A DNA stretch of 7,005 nt from Eubacteriales bacterium (GTDB lineage: Bacteria > Bacillota_A > Clostridia > Christensenellales > Aristaeellaceae): the NCBI GenBank assembly GCA_028692205.1, contig JAQUXV010000138.1, forward strand, positions 1 through 7,005. The letters are read 5' to 3'. Position numbers and translations under genes: made by a program. Below the pieces are notes generated by a model. That model was given only the letters and a program-made list of their open reading frames with translations, ran no database searches and was not told where the DNA came from. Positions 1-5,700 of the stretch are shown one piece after another. Every line of letters begins with the position of its first letter. The stretch's first letter is position 1.

Positions 1-644
1 AGGGCGTGGAGTGGCTTCGCGTGCTCTACTGCTATCCGGACGAGGTGGACGAGCGGCTGCTGAACGCTATGGCGTCTCATGCGAATATTTGCCGCTACAT
101 CGACCTGCCTTTGCAGCACGCCGATCCCGGCTTGCTGCGCAACATGAACCGGCGCGGGGATATCGAAGCGACGCGCGTGTTCCTGCAAAAGGCGCGGGAT
201 ATGGGTTTTACCCTGCGCACCACGATGATTGTGGGCTTTCCCGGCGAGACGGACGCGCAGTTTGAACGCCTGCTGGATTTTGTGCGGGAAGTGCGTTTTG
301 ACCGGCTGGGCGCGTTCAGCTTTTCGCCTGAAGACGATACGGTTGCGGCTAAAATGCCGAACCAGGTGCCGGAGGAAATAAAACAGAAGCGGCTGGATGC
401 GTTGATGACGCTGCAGCAGGGAATATCGCTGGAACGGAACCGCCTGCGGATTGGCAGCACGGAGCGCGCGCTGGTGGAAAGCGTACGGGAAGACGGTACT
501 GCCGTGGCCCGTACCGCTGCCGAAGCGCCGGATTCGGACGGCATTGTTACCCTCGAAAACGGGGAAAACCTGCGGCCCGGCGATTTTGTTGCGGTACGCA
601 TTACCGGCGCTGAACCCTATGATCTGACTGGAGTGATTGTATGA
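1..644 (+). CDS. rimO: Ribosomal protein S12 methylthiotransferase RimO, C-terminal part (5' end outside window)
   Basis: This is the C-terminal half of a radical-SAM methylthiotransferase that adds a methylthio group to a conserved aspartate of ribosomal protein S12. The open frame enters from the window edge (frame of base 3), so the GTG at base 6 is not a true start. About 213 codons are visible against roughly 440 in the family. The [4Fe-4S] cluster cysteines and the N-terminal UPF0004 domain would lie upstream. Visible family features are the YPDEVDERLL segment, the YIDLPLQHA motif, LRTTMIVGFPGET, and the block FDRLGAFSFSPEDDT, which favours RimO over the tRNA enzymes MiaB and MtaB. The last ~65 residues, from about RIGSTERALVES, form a TRAM-type RNA-binding domain. 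The TGA stop overlaps the pgsA ATG (ATGA), indicating translational coupling. Confidence 0.93.
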   Translation, partial: GVEWLRVLYCYPDEVDERLLNAMASHANICRYIDLPLQHADPGLLRNMNRRGDIEATRVFLQKARDMGFTLRTTMIVGFPGETDAQFERLLDFVREVRFDRLGAFSFSPEDDTVAAKMPNQVPEEIKQKRLDALMTLQQGISLERNRLRIGSTERALVESVREDGTAVARTAAEAPDSDGIVTLENGENLRPGDFVAVRITGAEPYDLTGVIV

Positions 645-1186
645 ACTGGCCCAACCGGATCACGTTGATCCGTGTGGCGTTGATCCCGGTGATTGTGGTT
701 TTTTTGCAATTCGAATCGCCGGTGTGCCGCATTCTTGCGCTAATCGCATTCCTGATGGCCTCTTTAACCGATTGGCTGGACGGGTATCTGGCCCGGAAGC
801 ATAAGATTGTGACCAATCTTGGCAAGTTTCTCGACCCGGTGGCGGATAAGCTGCTGGTGCTTTCCACTATGATTGCGCTTTGTGGGCTGGGCCGTTTTCC
901 CGCGTGGGTCTGCATTGTGGTATTGTTTCGGGAACTGGCGGTGGACGGCCTGCGGCTGGCTGCGGTGGAGCACGGCAATGTAATTGCGGCCGGTAAACTG
1001 GGCAAGATCAAGACGACGCTGCAAATGGCGGCGATTACGCTGGTACTGCTGGACAACGCGCCTTTCGGCGCGTTTCCGATGGATCAGATTTTGATTTACG
1101 CGGCGGTAGCGATGACGCTGTGGTCCGGCGTGGATTATTTTCTCCGCAACGGGTCGGTTTTATTACAAGGCGGCGAGACGAGATGA
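641..1186 (+). CDS. pgsA: CDP-diacylglycerol--glycerol-3-phosphate 3-phosphatidyltransferase (PgsA)
   Basis: This membrane enzyme makes phosphatidylglycerophosphate, the precursor of phosphatidylglycerol, from CDP-diacylglycerol and glycerol 3-phosphate. The 181-residue protein has the usual family length. The CDP-alcohol phosphatidyltransferase signature is complete: D44-x2-D47-G48-x2-A51-R52-x8-G61-x3-D65-x3-D69, which are the metal- and substrate-binding residues. Hydrophobic stretches near residues 8-26, 30-43, 70-85, 88-98, 123-138 and 148-162 fit the expected multi-pass membrane fold. The ATG start overlaps the rimO stop and has GGAG at 630-633, seven bases upstream. The stop overlaps the next gene's start in the same way. 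Position between rimO and cinA is the common Firmicutes arrangement. The pgsA assignment over other CDP-alcohol transferases rests on the MNWPNRITLIRV N-terminus, the length and this context. Confidence 0.94.
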   Translation: MNWPNRITLIRVALIPVIVVFLQFESPVCRILALIAFLMASLTDWLDGYLARKHKIVTNLGKFLDPVADKLLVLSTMIALCGLGRFPAWVCIVVLFRELAVDGLRLAAVEHGNVIAAGKLGKIKTTLQMAAITLVLLDNAPFGAFPMDQILIYAAVAMTLWSGVDYFLRNGSVLLQGGETR

Positions 1187-1665
1187 GGCCGATGGACGAA
1201 CTGGCCGCTGCAGTTGTAGAGCGCGCGACGCTGCTTGGGCTTACGGTCGGTACGGCGGAAAGCCTGACCGCGGGGCTCATTTCCGCGACGATTGCGGAGA
1301 TTTCTGGCGCTTCAAAGGTACTCATGGGCGGCGTGGTGAGCTACGACCCCAGAGTGAAGCATGAGCTGCTGGGCGTGCCGCAATCGGTAATCGACGGTAT
1401 CGGCGTTGTCAGCGAGCCGTGCGCAAGGCAGATGGCGGAAGGCGCCGCGAGCCTGCTGAAGGTGGATATCGCCGTCAGCGCTACGGGCGTGGCGGGGCCG
1501 ACGGGCGGCACGCTGGATGCCCCGGTGGGAACGGTGTTCATCGGCTGTACGGGCAAAGGCGGCACGCGAGTGGAGCAATGCCGGTTCGATGGCGACCGGC
1601 AATCGATCCGCAGGCAGACGGTTGCCCGTGCGCTGGAAATGATTTTGCAATCTATGGATGCTTGA
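1183..1665 (+). CDS. pncC: Stand-alone CinA C-terminal domain protein; nicotinamide-nucleotide (NMN) amidase, PncC type
   Basis: Members of this family deamidate NMN to nicotinate mononucleotide in pyridine-nucleotide salvage. The 160-residue product corresponds only to the C-terminal domain of CinA; the N-terminal MoaB/MogA-like domain found in full-length CinA (about 410 residues) is absent. Conserved blocks are TAESLTAGLI (24-33, Ser27 the probable nucleophile), GGVVSYDPRVK (49-59), SATGVAGPTGGT (99-110), PVGTVFIG (114-121) and the C-terminal F-x-GDR-x3-R element (135-143). I chose ATG 1183 because it overlaps the pgsA TGA. A longer frame from GTG 1120 would lie inside pgsA and encode an unrelated tail. 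ATG 1192 is a possible alternative but has poor ribosome-binding spacing. The gene immediately precedes recA, as cinA does in many Firmicutes, so cinA is a reasonable synonym. Confidence 0.9.
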   Translation: MRPMDELAAAVVERATLLGLTVGTAESLTAGLISATIAEISGASKVLMGGVVSYDPRVKHELLGVPQSVIDGIGVVSEPCARQMAEGAASLLKVDIAVSATGVAGPTGGTLDAPVGTVFIGCTGKGGTRVEQCRFDGDRQSIRRQTVARALEMILQSMDA

Positions 1666-1669
1666 TATG

Positions 1670-1677
1670 AAAGGTGG
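1670..1677 (+). promoter_or_regulatory. Ribosome binding site that fixes the recA start
   Basis: AAAGGTGG lies in the 21-base gap after the CinA-domain stop. It sits nine bases before ATG 1687 but directly abuts the in-frame TTG at 1678, so ATG 1687 must be the recA start. I saw no CGAAC-N4-GTTCG LexA/SOS box in this gap or in the last part of the preceding gene. If recA is SOS-controlled, the operator is farther upstream or differs from the Bacillus form. Confidence 0.8.
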
Positions 1678-1686
1678 TTGCGCAGC

Positions 1687-2862
1687 ATGGCCCCCAAAAA
1701 GACGACGACGGCAAAAAAGACGATTGGCACCAGCAATGTTGATAAGAGCGACGTTAAAGCCCTGAAGGAAGAGAAGATGAAAGCGCTGGAAAGCGCGTTA
1801 AGCCAGCTGAATAAGACCTACGGCAAAGGCTCGGTTATGAAATTCAGCGACGCGGCCGCCATTCAAAACCTGCAGGTAATCAGCACCGGAAATTTACGTC
1901 TTGATCTGGCTTTGGGCGTGGGCGGCTTGCCGCGCGGCCGTGTTGTGGAAATCTACGGCCCTGAAAGCAGCGGCAAAACCACGGTTGCGCTGCATTGCAT
2001 CGCCGAGGCGCAAAAGGCCGGCGGCGTCGCGGCGTTTATCGACGCGGAGCACGCGTTGGACCCCTCCTATGCTAAAAAACTGGGTGTGGATATTGACAAC
2101 TTGTACATCAGCCAGCCGGACACGGGCGAGCAGGCGCTGGAGATTTGCGAGGCGTTGGTGCGCTCCGGCGCGGTGGACATCGTGGTTGTGGACTCGGTTG
2201 CCGCGTTGGTGCCCAAAGCGGAGATTGAGGGCGAAATGGGAGACAGCTTTGTCGGCCTTCAGGCCCGCCTGATGAGCCAGGCACTGCGTAAGCTGACGGG
2301 TATCATCAGCAAAACCAATGCCGTCGCAATCTTTATCAATCAGCTTCGTGAAAAAGTCGGCGTGATGTACGGCAACCCCGAAACCACTACCGGCGGGCGC
2401 GCCCTTAAGTTTTACTCCACCATTCGGCTGGATGTGCGCCGCGGCGAGCAGTTGAAAAACGGCACCGAAGTAATCGGCAACCGTACGAAAATTAAGGTTG
2501 TAAAGAACAAGGTCGCGCCGCCCTTCCGTATTGCGGAGGTGGATATTATCTACGGCGAAGGCATCAGCAAAACCGGCACGCTTCTGGATATGGCGGTCGA
2601 GCGCGATATTATCCACAAGAGCGGCGCATGGTTCAGCTATGAGGATCAGCGTATCGGGCAGGGCCGCGAAAACGCGCGTATCTATTTGAAGGAGAATCCC
2701 GACATAGCCGACAAGATTGATAAAATTATTCGTGAGGAAGCCATGGCGGAGCTTGCCGCGAAGAAATCCGGCGAATCGGCGGAAATGCTGGATGATGAAC
2801 CGGCCGAAGGCGACGAGCAGACTACGGAAGAAGATCCGGATCTGGCGCTGCTGGACGAATAA
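1687..2862 (+). CDS. recA: Recombinase RecA
   Basis: RecA is the cytoplasmic ATP-dependent strand-exchange protein that forms filaments on single-stranded DNA and triggers LexA self-cleavage. The 391-residue product shows the full fold: Walker [10 protein letters not shown] (91-99), catalytic Glu121 in [10 protein letters not shown], Walker B DIVVVDS with Asp169 (164-170), the L1 loop region around 181-190, and the L2 segment [26 protein letters not shown] beginning at Asn218, which includes Gln219. The C-terminal domain carries KSGAWFSY and GQGRENAR and ends in an acidic tail (about 369-391). Before the GKGS motif (46-49) there is a basic, Lys/Thr-rich extension about 23 residues longer than in E. 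coli RecA, making the protein slightly long. It is last in the rimO-pgsA-CinA-domain operon and is followed by a strong terminator. No recX follows, although recX or rny often lies downstream in Clostridia. Confidence 0.98.
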   Translation: MAPKKTTTAKKTIGTSNVDKSDVKALKEEKMKALESALSQLNKTYGKGSVMKFSDAAAIQNLQVISTGNLRLDLALGVGGLPRGRVVEIYGPESSGKTTVALHCIAEAQKAGGVAAFIDAEHALDPSYAKKLGVDIDNLYISQPDTGEQALEICEALVRSGAVDIVVVDSVAALVPKAEIEGEMGDSFVGLQARLMSQALRKLTGIISKTNAVAIFINQLREKVGVMYGNPETTTGGRALKFYSTIRLDVRRGEQLKNGTEVIGNRTKIKVVKNKVAPPFRIAEVDIIYGEGISKTGTLLDMAVERDIIHKSGAWFSYEDQRIGQGRENARIYLKENPDIADKIDKIIREEAMAELAAKKSGESAEMLDDEPAEGDEQTTEEDPDLALLDE

Positions 2863-2915
2863 GCTTCTTCTGGCACAGAAGCAAGGAAAATTGTCCCTGC
2901 AAGTAAGCACGCTAT

Positions 2916-2943
2916 GCCCCCTGAAAAGGGGGCTTTCTTTTTT
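2916..2943 (+). terminator. Rho-independent terminator of the rimO-recA operon
   Basis: A perfect 6-bp GC stem, GCCCCC (2916-2921) with GGGGGC (2928-2933), encloses the loop TGAAAA and is followed by TTTCTTTTTT (2934-2943). It lies 53 bases after the recA stop. There is no T-run for the reverse strand. The end of the T-tract merges with the first copy of the TTTGCC palindromic repeat. Confidence 0.92.
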
Positions 2944-2967
2944 GCCTTTTCGAAAGGCAAAGGGAAA
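2941..2967. repeat. Palindromic repeat, copy 1
   Basis: This 27-base unit differs at one position from the copy at 3088-3114. Its core is TTTGCC, an internal TTTCGAAA and GGCAAA, which can fold into a hairpin, followed by GGGAAA. On the reverse strand it starts TTTCCCTTTGCC, the shared edge of the modular repeat units in this gap. Confidence 0.75.
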
Positions 2968-3000
2968 CATACACGGCTTGCGTGTGGGCACAAAGGGGGA

Positions 3001-3088
3001 TCGCACCTGCGGGTGCGAGCAGGGGCTTTCCGCTCGCCCCTGCACCATTTGGGCTTGCAGTCGGGTAAGGGACGCGGATACTCCCTCT
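3001..3088. repeat. 88-bp double-hairpin repeat, copy A
   Basis: It matches 3171-3258 at 85 of 88 positions (mismatches at 3047, 3050 and 3072). It holds two perfect hairpins: TCGCACC/GGTGCGA (3001-3007 with 3012-3018) and GCAGGGGC/GCCCCTGC (3019-3026 with 3036-3043). A linker containing CTTGCAGTCGGGTAAGG follows. The arrangement resembles dispersed intergenic palindromic elements of the REP/BIME kind. Reverse-strand reading frames across it yield repetitive Arg/Pro/Cys-rich translations and are probably not genes. Confidence 0.88.
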
Positions 3089-3114
3089 TTGCCCTTTCGA
3101 AAGGCAAAGGGAAA
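3088..3114. repeat. Palindromic repeat, copy 2
   Basis: This second copy of the TTTGCC...GGCAAAGGGAAA palindrome abuts copy A of the 88-bp repeat directly. Together they form a unit of about 114 bp (3001-3114). TCCC in the adjacent CTCCCTC can extend the stem by pairing with GGGA. Confidence 0.75.
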
Positions 3115-3170
3115 TATATATATCTGAGCGCTTTGCGCCAAGGAGGAATGTCTGTGGCATGGGAAGGGAG

Positions 3171-3258
3171 TCGCACCTGCGGGTGCGAGCAGGGGCTTTC
3201 CGCTCGCCCCTGCACCCTTCGGGCTTGCAGTCGGGTAAGGGGCGCGGATACTCCCTCT
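3171..3258. repeat. 88-bp double-hairpin repeat, copy B
   Basis: This copy lies 170 bp after copy A and contains the same two perfect hairpins (3171-3188 and 3189-3213). Where copy A continues into the short TTTGCC palindrome, copy B continues into a different sequence of about 160 bp. It rejoins the shared AGGCAAAGGGAAA edge at 3423-3435. Confidence 0.88.
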
Positions 3259-3404
3259 CGGAGTACAGGATAGTCGTCCGCTGATACCACGGAAAAACAG
3301 AGAGGCGATGTTTTACAGGCGCATCCGTGGTAACAGCGACCGACAAGCCTGTCCATCCTGCGAGGGAGCATCGCGCCCGTAAAGCAACCATCTGCAAGTG
3401 GAAG
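3217..3404. repeat. Extended 188-nt imperfect hairpin (candidate structured RNA or cruciform element)
   Basis: Ten short helices nest in register: 3217-3220/3401-3404, 3224-3230/3392-3398, 3240-3245/3373-3378, 3247-3249/3370-3372, 3251-3257/3362-3368, 3265-3269/3348-3352, 3273-3276/3341-3344, 3279-3283/3334-3338, 3285-3293/3324-3332 and 3294-3299/3309-3314. That is 56 base pairs, with small bulges and internal loops between helices. The left arm uses the end of the 88-bp repeat copy B; the right arm is unique in this window. I see no T-run after it on either strand, so transcript strand and ends are unknown. A rod-like RNA, a miniature inverted-repeat element, or both would fit. Confidence 0.65.
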
Positions 3405-3422
3405 AAAAATCAGCTGTCAAAC

Positions 3423-3435
3423 AGGCAAAGGGAAA
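3423..3435. repeat. Partial palindrome copy (AGGCAAAGGGAAA)
   Basis: These 13 bases are identical to the right half of the two 27-base palindromes. On the reverse strand they give the same TTTCCCTTTGCC edge. This marks the outer end of the second, longer modular repeat unit (3171-3435). Confidence 0.55.
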
Positions 3436-3465
3436 GTGGCGGCAGGGATGTTGGTATAGAAAGAT

Positions 3466-3615
3466 TCAGCTGCTAACGGTATGGACTTGACTTGCGAGAA
3501 AGCGCACGCTCTTCAAACATTTATGAAGTGATTCTGCTAAGGATAAGTTATCGTCCATTCTTATAGAGATGAAGTAATCGTAGTTTACATTGAAGGGGCA
3601 GCCTTCCCGTGTCAT
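3466..3615 (-). CDS. Possible 49-residue protein of unknown function
   Basis: A reverse-strand ATG frame of 49 codons ends in TGA and encodes MTREGCPFNVNYDYFISIRM followed by DDNLSLAESLHKCLKSVRFL and a short tail ASQVHTVSS. The composition (aromatic-rich start, amphipathic SLAESLHKCLKSVRFLA helix) looks protein-like. It is unlike the repetitive Arg/Pro translations of the neighbouring repeats. Against it, no Shine-Dalgarno sequence precedes the ATG (the upstream bases are A/T-rich), I find no convincing promoter, and the stretch lies among repeat elements. It could be a remnant of a mobile element gene, a real small protein, or a chance frame within a non-coding RNA. I do not recognise a family. 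Confidence 0.3.
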   Translation of the reverse strand: MTREGCPFNVNYDYFISIRMDDNLSLAESLHKCLKSVRFLASQVHTVSS

Positions 3616-3787
3616 TGTTTTTTATATCGCTCATTCACCTTCGGTGATGGGTCAACAGGAAAACGCTTAACTTTACTGCTTTTGTGTGTTCGCAGACACA
3701 ACCTCTAGTCTGTTGTATCGTAGGGGATAAAAACGGCACGAAACAAGCCGGAAGTTTTTCTTAGGGGCGAGCGAGAAGTTTTGGGTA
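3616..3787. other. Intergenic stretch without a recognised gene
   Basis: I see no reading frame worth reporting here. Weak structures are present: a UUCG-type hairpin (TTGTG...CACAA, about 3682-3701), TCACC/GGTGA (3635-3639 with 3643-3647), and CGGC/GCCG with flanking A and T runs (about 3729-3757). The last could act as a weak additional terminator in either direction. Confidence 0.4.
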
Positions 3788-3789
3788 AT

Positions 3790-3810
3790 AAAAAAGCGGC
3801 ATAAGCCGCT
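3790..3810 (-). terminator. Rho-independent terminator downstream of dnaA
   Basis: Read on the reverse strand, AGCGGC-TTAT-GCCGCT is a perfect 6-bp stem followed by a run of six Ts (the last stem T included) and then ATTA. It lies about 185 bases after the dnaA stop and is oriented to stop dnaA transcripts. The stem belongs to a short element, GCGGCATARGCCGCTACA on the forward strand, that recurs at 3972-3989. Confidence 0.8.
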
Positions 3811-3970
3811 ACAAGTCGTTGATAAAACTCATGTAAACCCGTAAGCTTAGCTTGCTTAAAAGCTTCAGTTGCGCAAAGCCAAAACGCACACAGATGGGGG
3901 TGTAACGGACGTAGGGATTGTCTGCTGCGGTACAGGTGACGAATAAGATGAGCCCTTTTCGCAAGATTAT
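3811..3970. other. dnaA 3' untranslated region, no gene seen
   Basis: This 160-base stretch lies between the two GCGGCATA hairpins. It contains an AAGCTT-rich patch (3841-3867) with local GTAAGC/GCTTA pairing, and no frame or RNA family that I recognise. Confidence 0.4.
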
Positions 3971-3986
3971 GGCGGCATAGGCCGCT
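3971..3986. repeat. GCGGCATA hairpin, second copy
   Basis: GGCGGC-ATAG-GCCGCT folds with one G-U pair. Together with the following ACA it repeats the element at 3796-3813 with one change (GCGGCATARGCCGCTACA). It sits ten bases after the dnaA stop on the reverse strand. There is no T-run, so it is not a canonical terminator by itself; it may stabilise the dnaA mRNA 3' end or be a small dispersed palindrome. Confidence 0.55.
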
Positions 3987-3995
3987 ACAGGATTA

Positions 3996-5324
3996 TTATT
4001 TACCGTCTTTAATCAGGCGGCGCACATCATCCAGCAGGCTGGCCAGACTGGGGGATTGCTTGATGGACTCCTCCACCTTATCGATGGAACTCATGACCGT
4101 TGTGTAGTGGCGGCCGCCGAATGCGTCGCCGATCTTGGTCAGGCTCAGGCCCAGCATTTCCCGCGTCAGGTACATGGCGATCTGGCGGGGCACGGTTACC
4201 TCGTGGTTGCGGCGCGGGCTTTTCAAATCCTCGACGGTGATGCCGTAATAAGTGGCGACCGCATCCTGAATGCCGTCGGTGGTTACGCGGCGGCTTTCGC
4301 TGTGGTTGAACAGTTCCCGCAGCGCTTCACGCGCAAGCTGCATGTCAATTTGGCGGCGCGTCAGCGAGCTGTAGGCGGTCAGGCGCGTCAGCGAGCCTTC
4401 CAGTTCGCGCACGTTGGTATCCACCTTTTCGGCGATCAGCGACAGGATATCGTCGCCGATGAGCAAATGGTCGTACTCCGATTTCTTGCGAAGAATCGCC
4501 AGTCGGGTTTCAAAATCCGGCCGCTGAATATCCGCCAGCAGGCCGCCTTCAAAGCGGCTGCAAAGGCGCTCCTCCAGCTTGTTGATTTCTTTGGGCGGGC
4601 GGTCGGACGTGACGACGATCTGCTTTCCGGCTTCACGCAAATGGTTGAAGGTGTGGAAGAACTCCTCTTCCGTACTGTGCTTGCCGGCAATAAACTGGAT
4701 ATCGTCCACCATCAGCAGATCCACGGTGCGGAACCGATCGCGGAACTGCTGGTTGGTGTTGTTCTGCATCGCCATAATCAGCTGGTTGGTAAAATCCTCG
4801 CTGGTGATGTAGAGGATTTTCATTTCCGGGTACAGCTCGTGCGCGTAATGGCCGATTGCGTGCATCAGGTGGGTTTTGCCCAGCCCCACTCCGCCGTAAA
4901 TAAAAAGCGGGTTGTACGCTTTGGCGGGCACTTCCGCCACGGCAAGGGAAACAGCGTGCGCAAAGCGGTTGCCCGCGCCCACCACAAACGTGTCGAACGT
5001 GTATTTCGGGTTGAGAAGGCAGGGGTTCACGTCCGCCTGCTTGGCTTCCAACTCGGTTTTGCGGGTCAGCAGCTCGTCGTGGTTCAAAATTTCCACGGTC
5101 AGCGCACGGCCCGCCGCGGTGGCAACGGCATTCTGAATTTTGGTAAGATAACGGTCCACGCCGAAATCCCGCATCAGGGCGTTGACGCATTCCAATAAAA
5201 AGCTATTGTCTATGACGGCATAAGGCTTGAGTGCCGATTTGATCCACGTCTCGTAGGAGACGTTATTCATATCCTCTTTCAGGATCTTACAGGCATTAGA
5301 CCATACCTCTTCAGCATTCAGCAA
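3996..5324 (-). CDS. dnaA: Chromosomal replication initiator protein DnaA
   Basis: DnaA is the AAA+ initiator that binds DnaA boxes and opens oriC. The 442-residue product has all four domains: domain I (about 1-80, VSYETWIKS), a short linker (about 81-105), the AAA+ core and domain IV. In the core are Walker A GGVGLGKTH (144-152), Walker B LLMVDDIQF with Asp207/Asp208, sensor 1 VVTSDRPP (237-244), the arginine-finger box ERLCSRFEGGL with Arg257, and sensor 2 VRELEGSL with Arg306. Domain IV contains VPRQIAMYL and GLSLTKIGDAFGGR. The recognition motif reads GGR-His406-Tyr407-TTV, where most DnaA proteins have GGRDHTTV. The start is TTG: an in-frame TGA lies three codons upstream, the N-terminus aligns directly with Bacillus DnaA, and AAAGG sits ten bases before it. 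No dnaN follows; dnaA ends in a repeat-rich gap facing recA. Confidence 0.97.
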   Translation of the reverse strand: MLNAEEVWSNACKILKEDMNNVSYETWIKSALKPYAVIDNSFLLECVNALMRDFGVDRYLTKIQNAVATAAGRALTVEILNHDELLTRKTELEAKQADVNPCLLNPKYTFDTFVVGAGNRFAHAVSLAVAEVPAKAYNPLFIYGGVGLGKTHLMHAIGHYAHELYPEMKILYITSEDFTNQLIMAMQNNTNQQFRDRFRTVDLLMVDDIQFIAGKHSTEEEFFHTFNHLREAGKQIVVTSDRPPKEINKLEERLCSRFEGGLLADIQRPDFETRLAILRKKSEYDHLLIGDDILSLIAEKVDTNVRELEGSLTRLTAYSSLTRRQIDMQLAREALRELFNHSESRRVTTDGIQDAVATYYGITVEDLKSPRRNHEVTVPRQIAMYLTREMLGLSLTKIGDAFGGRHYTTVMSSIDKVEESIKQSPSLASLLDDVRRLIKDGK

Positions 5325-5334
5325 AGCGCGTCAA

Positions 5335-5341
5335 CCTTTCC
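5335..5341 (-). promoter_or_regulatory. Ribosome binding site of dnaA
   Basis: GGAAAGG on the reverse strand ends ten bases before the TTG start at 5324. The nearby ATG (reverse strand, just inside the gene) is out of frame. Together with the upstream in-frame stop this supports TTG initiation. Confidence 0.7.
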
Positions 5342-5386
5342 GTAAAGTGAATAATATGCAATCCCGGAGCGGACAAAAGGCCTTGC

Positions 5387-5410
5387 GGCGAGAACAAAAC
5401 GTTTGTCGCC
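5387..5410 (-). promoter_or_regulatory. Hairpin in the dnaA 5' leader
   Basis: On the reverse strand GGCG-ACAAA-CGT-TTTGT-(TCT)-CGCC folds into a nine-pair stem with one three-base bulge. It lies between the predicted promoter and the ribosome binding site, in a leader of about 130 bases. No T-run follows, so it is not an obvious attenuator. A role in origin DNA structure is equally possible. Confidence 0.4.
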
Positions 5411-5412
5411 GA

Positions 5413-5421
5413 TGTGGAAAA
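5413..5421 (-). promoter_or_regulatory. DnaA box TTTTCCACA (dnaA leader)
   Basis: It matches the relaxed consensus TTWTNCACA fully. It lies in the dnaA leader downstream of the predicted promoter, where binding could also repress dnaA transcription. An identical 9-mer occurs at 5563-5571. Confidence 0.65.
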
Positions 5422-5464
5422 CACGACCTTTCAAATTGTGATAAAGATACCTGAGTCGTGCTTT

Positions 5465-5493
5465 ATCATACCAGAACCGTGGATATTTGACAA
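5465..5493 (-). promoter_or_regulatory. dnaA promoter (sigma-A type, extended -10) with an internal DnaA-box-like site
   Basis: On the reverse strand, TTGTCA (-35, 5493-5488), a 17-base spacer and TATGAT (-10, 5470-5465) each match consensus at five of six positions. TGG before the -10 makes it an extended -10. The spacer contains ATATCCACG (5486-5478), a DnaA-box-like 9-mer, so DnaA binding would block RNA polymerase. An inverted repeat TGATAAAG/CTTTATCA (5439-5446 with 5461-5468) overlaps the -10. Confidence 0.72.
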
Positions 5494-5562
5494 GCGTGCG
5501 GGTTTGGTGGTGAAATGAATAGGAAAACGCATGTTGAAAACTTCGCCTACCACCGGTAGTAG

Positions 5563-5571
5563 TGTGGAAAA
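5563..5571 (-). promoter_or_regulatory. DnaA box TTTTCCACA (upstream of the dnaA promoter)
   Basis: This is an exact copy of the box at 5413-5421 in the same orientation, 150 bp away. It lies between the dnaA promoter and the A+T-rich stretch. Confidence 0.65.
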
Positions 5572-5610
5572 TTCGATACGCAAGCCGTCGACCAAGGCAA
5601 CCGGGCAAGT

Positions 5611-5700
5611 GAATATAATCGTAAAAATACCAAGGAAAATGTATAAATATACATTTATTGTGAATATAAATATTTTATGAACTCTAAAACCCTTGAAATA
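5611..5700. other. A+T-rich candidate DNA unwinding element
   Basis: By direct count 72 of these 90 bases are A or T, against G+C-rich genes on both sides. It contains two direct copies of TATAAATAT (5642-5650 and 5665-5673), 23 bases apart, with a DnaA-box-like ATATTCACA overlapping the second. Position next to the DnaA-box cluster fits strand opening at the origin. Confidence 0.65.

Noticed and set aside
1678..1686. TTG 1678 as the recA start
   Set aside because: It directly abuts the Shine-Dalgarno sequence, leaving no spacing; ATG 1687 is correctly placed.
1894..3141. 415-codon reverse-strand frame overlapping recA
   Set aside because: It is antisense to an unmistakable recA, and its non-overlapping part consists of the intergenic repeats.
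2912..3273. Forward frames over the repeat cluster
   Set aside because: They pass through the recA terminator and the hairpins, and resemble no protein.
2682..3397. Reverse-strand frames of 229 and 161 codons rich in Arg, Pro and Cys
   Set aside because: They translate the palindromic repeats, giving the same peptide twice in different frames, with no ribosome binding site. Frame openness reflects repeat composition.
2944..3435. CRISPR array
   Set aside because: There are only two copies of a long, hairpin-rich repeat with no regular spacers and no cas genes.
3405..3990. tmRNA, SRP RNA, RNase P RNA or group II intron
   Set aside because: I looked for their hallmark conserved sequences and ends on both strands and found none.
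4056..5198. 380-codon forward frame
   Set aside because: It is antisense to dnaA, whose domains are complete; it is a G+C-driven shadow.
5318..5608. 96-codon reverse frame upstream of dnaA
   Set aside because: It covers the dnaA promoter, leader and DnaA boxes, overlaps the dnaA start and has no ribosome binding site.
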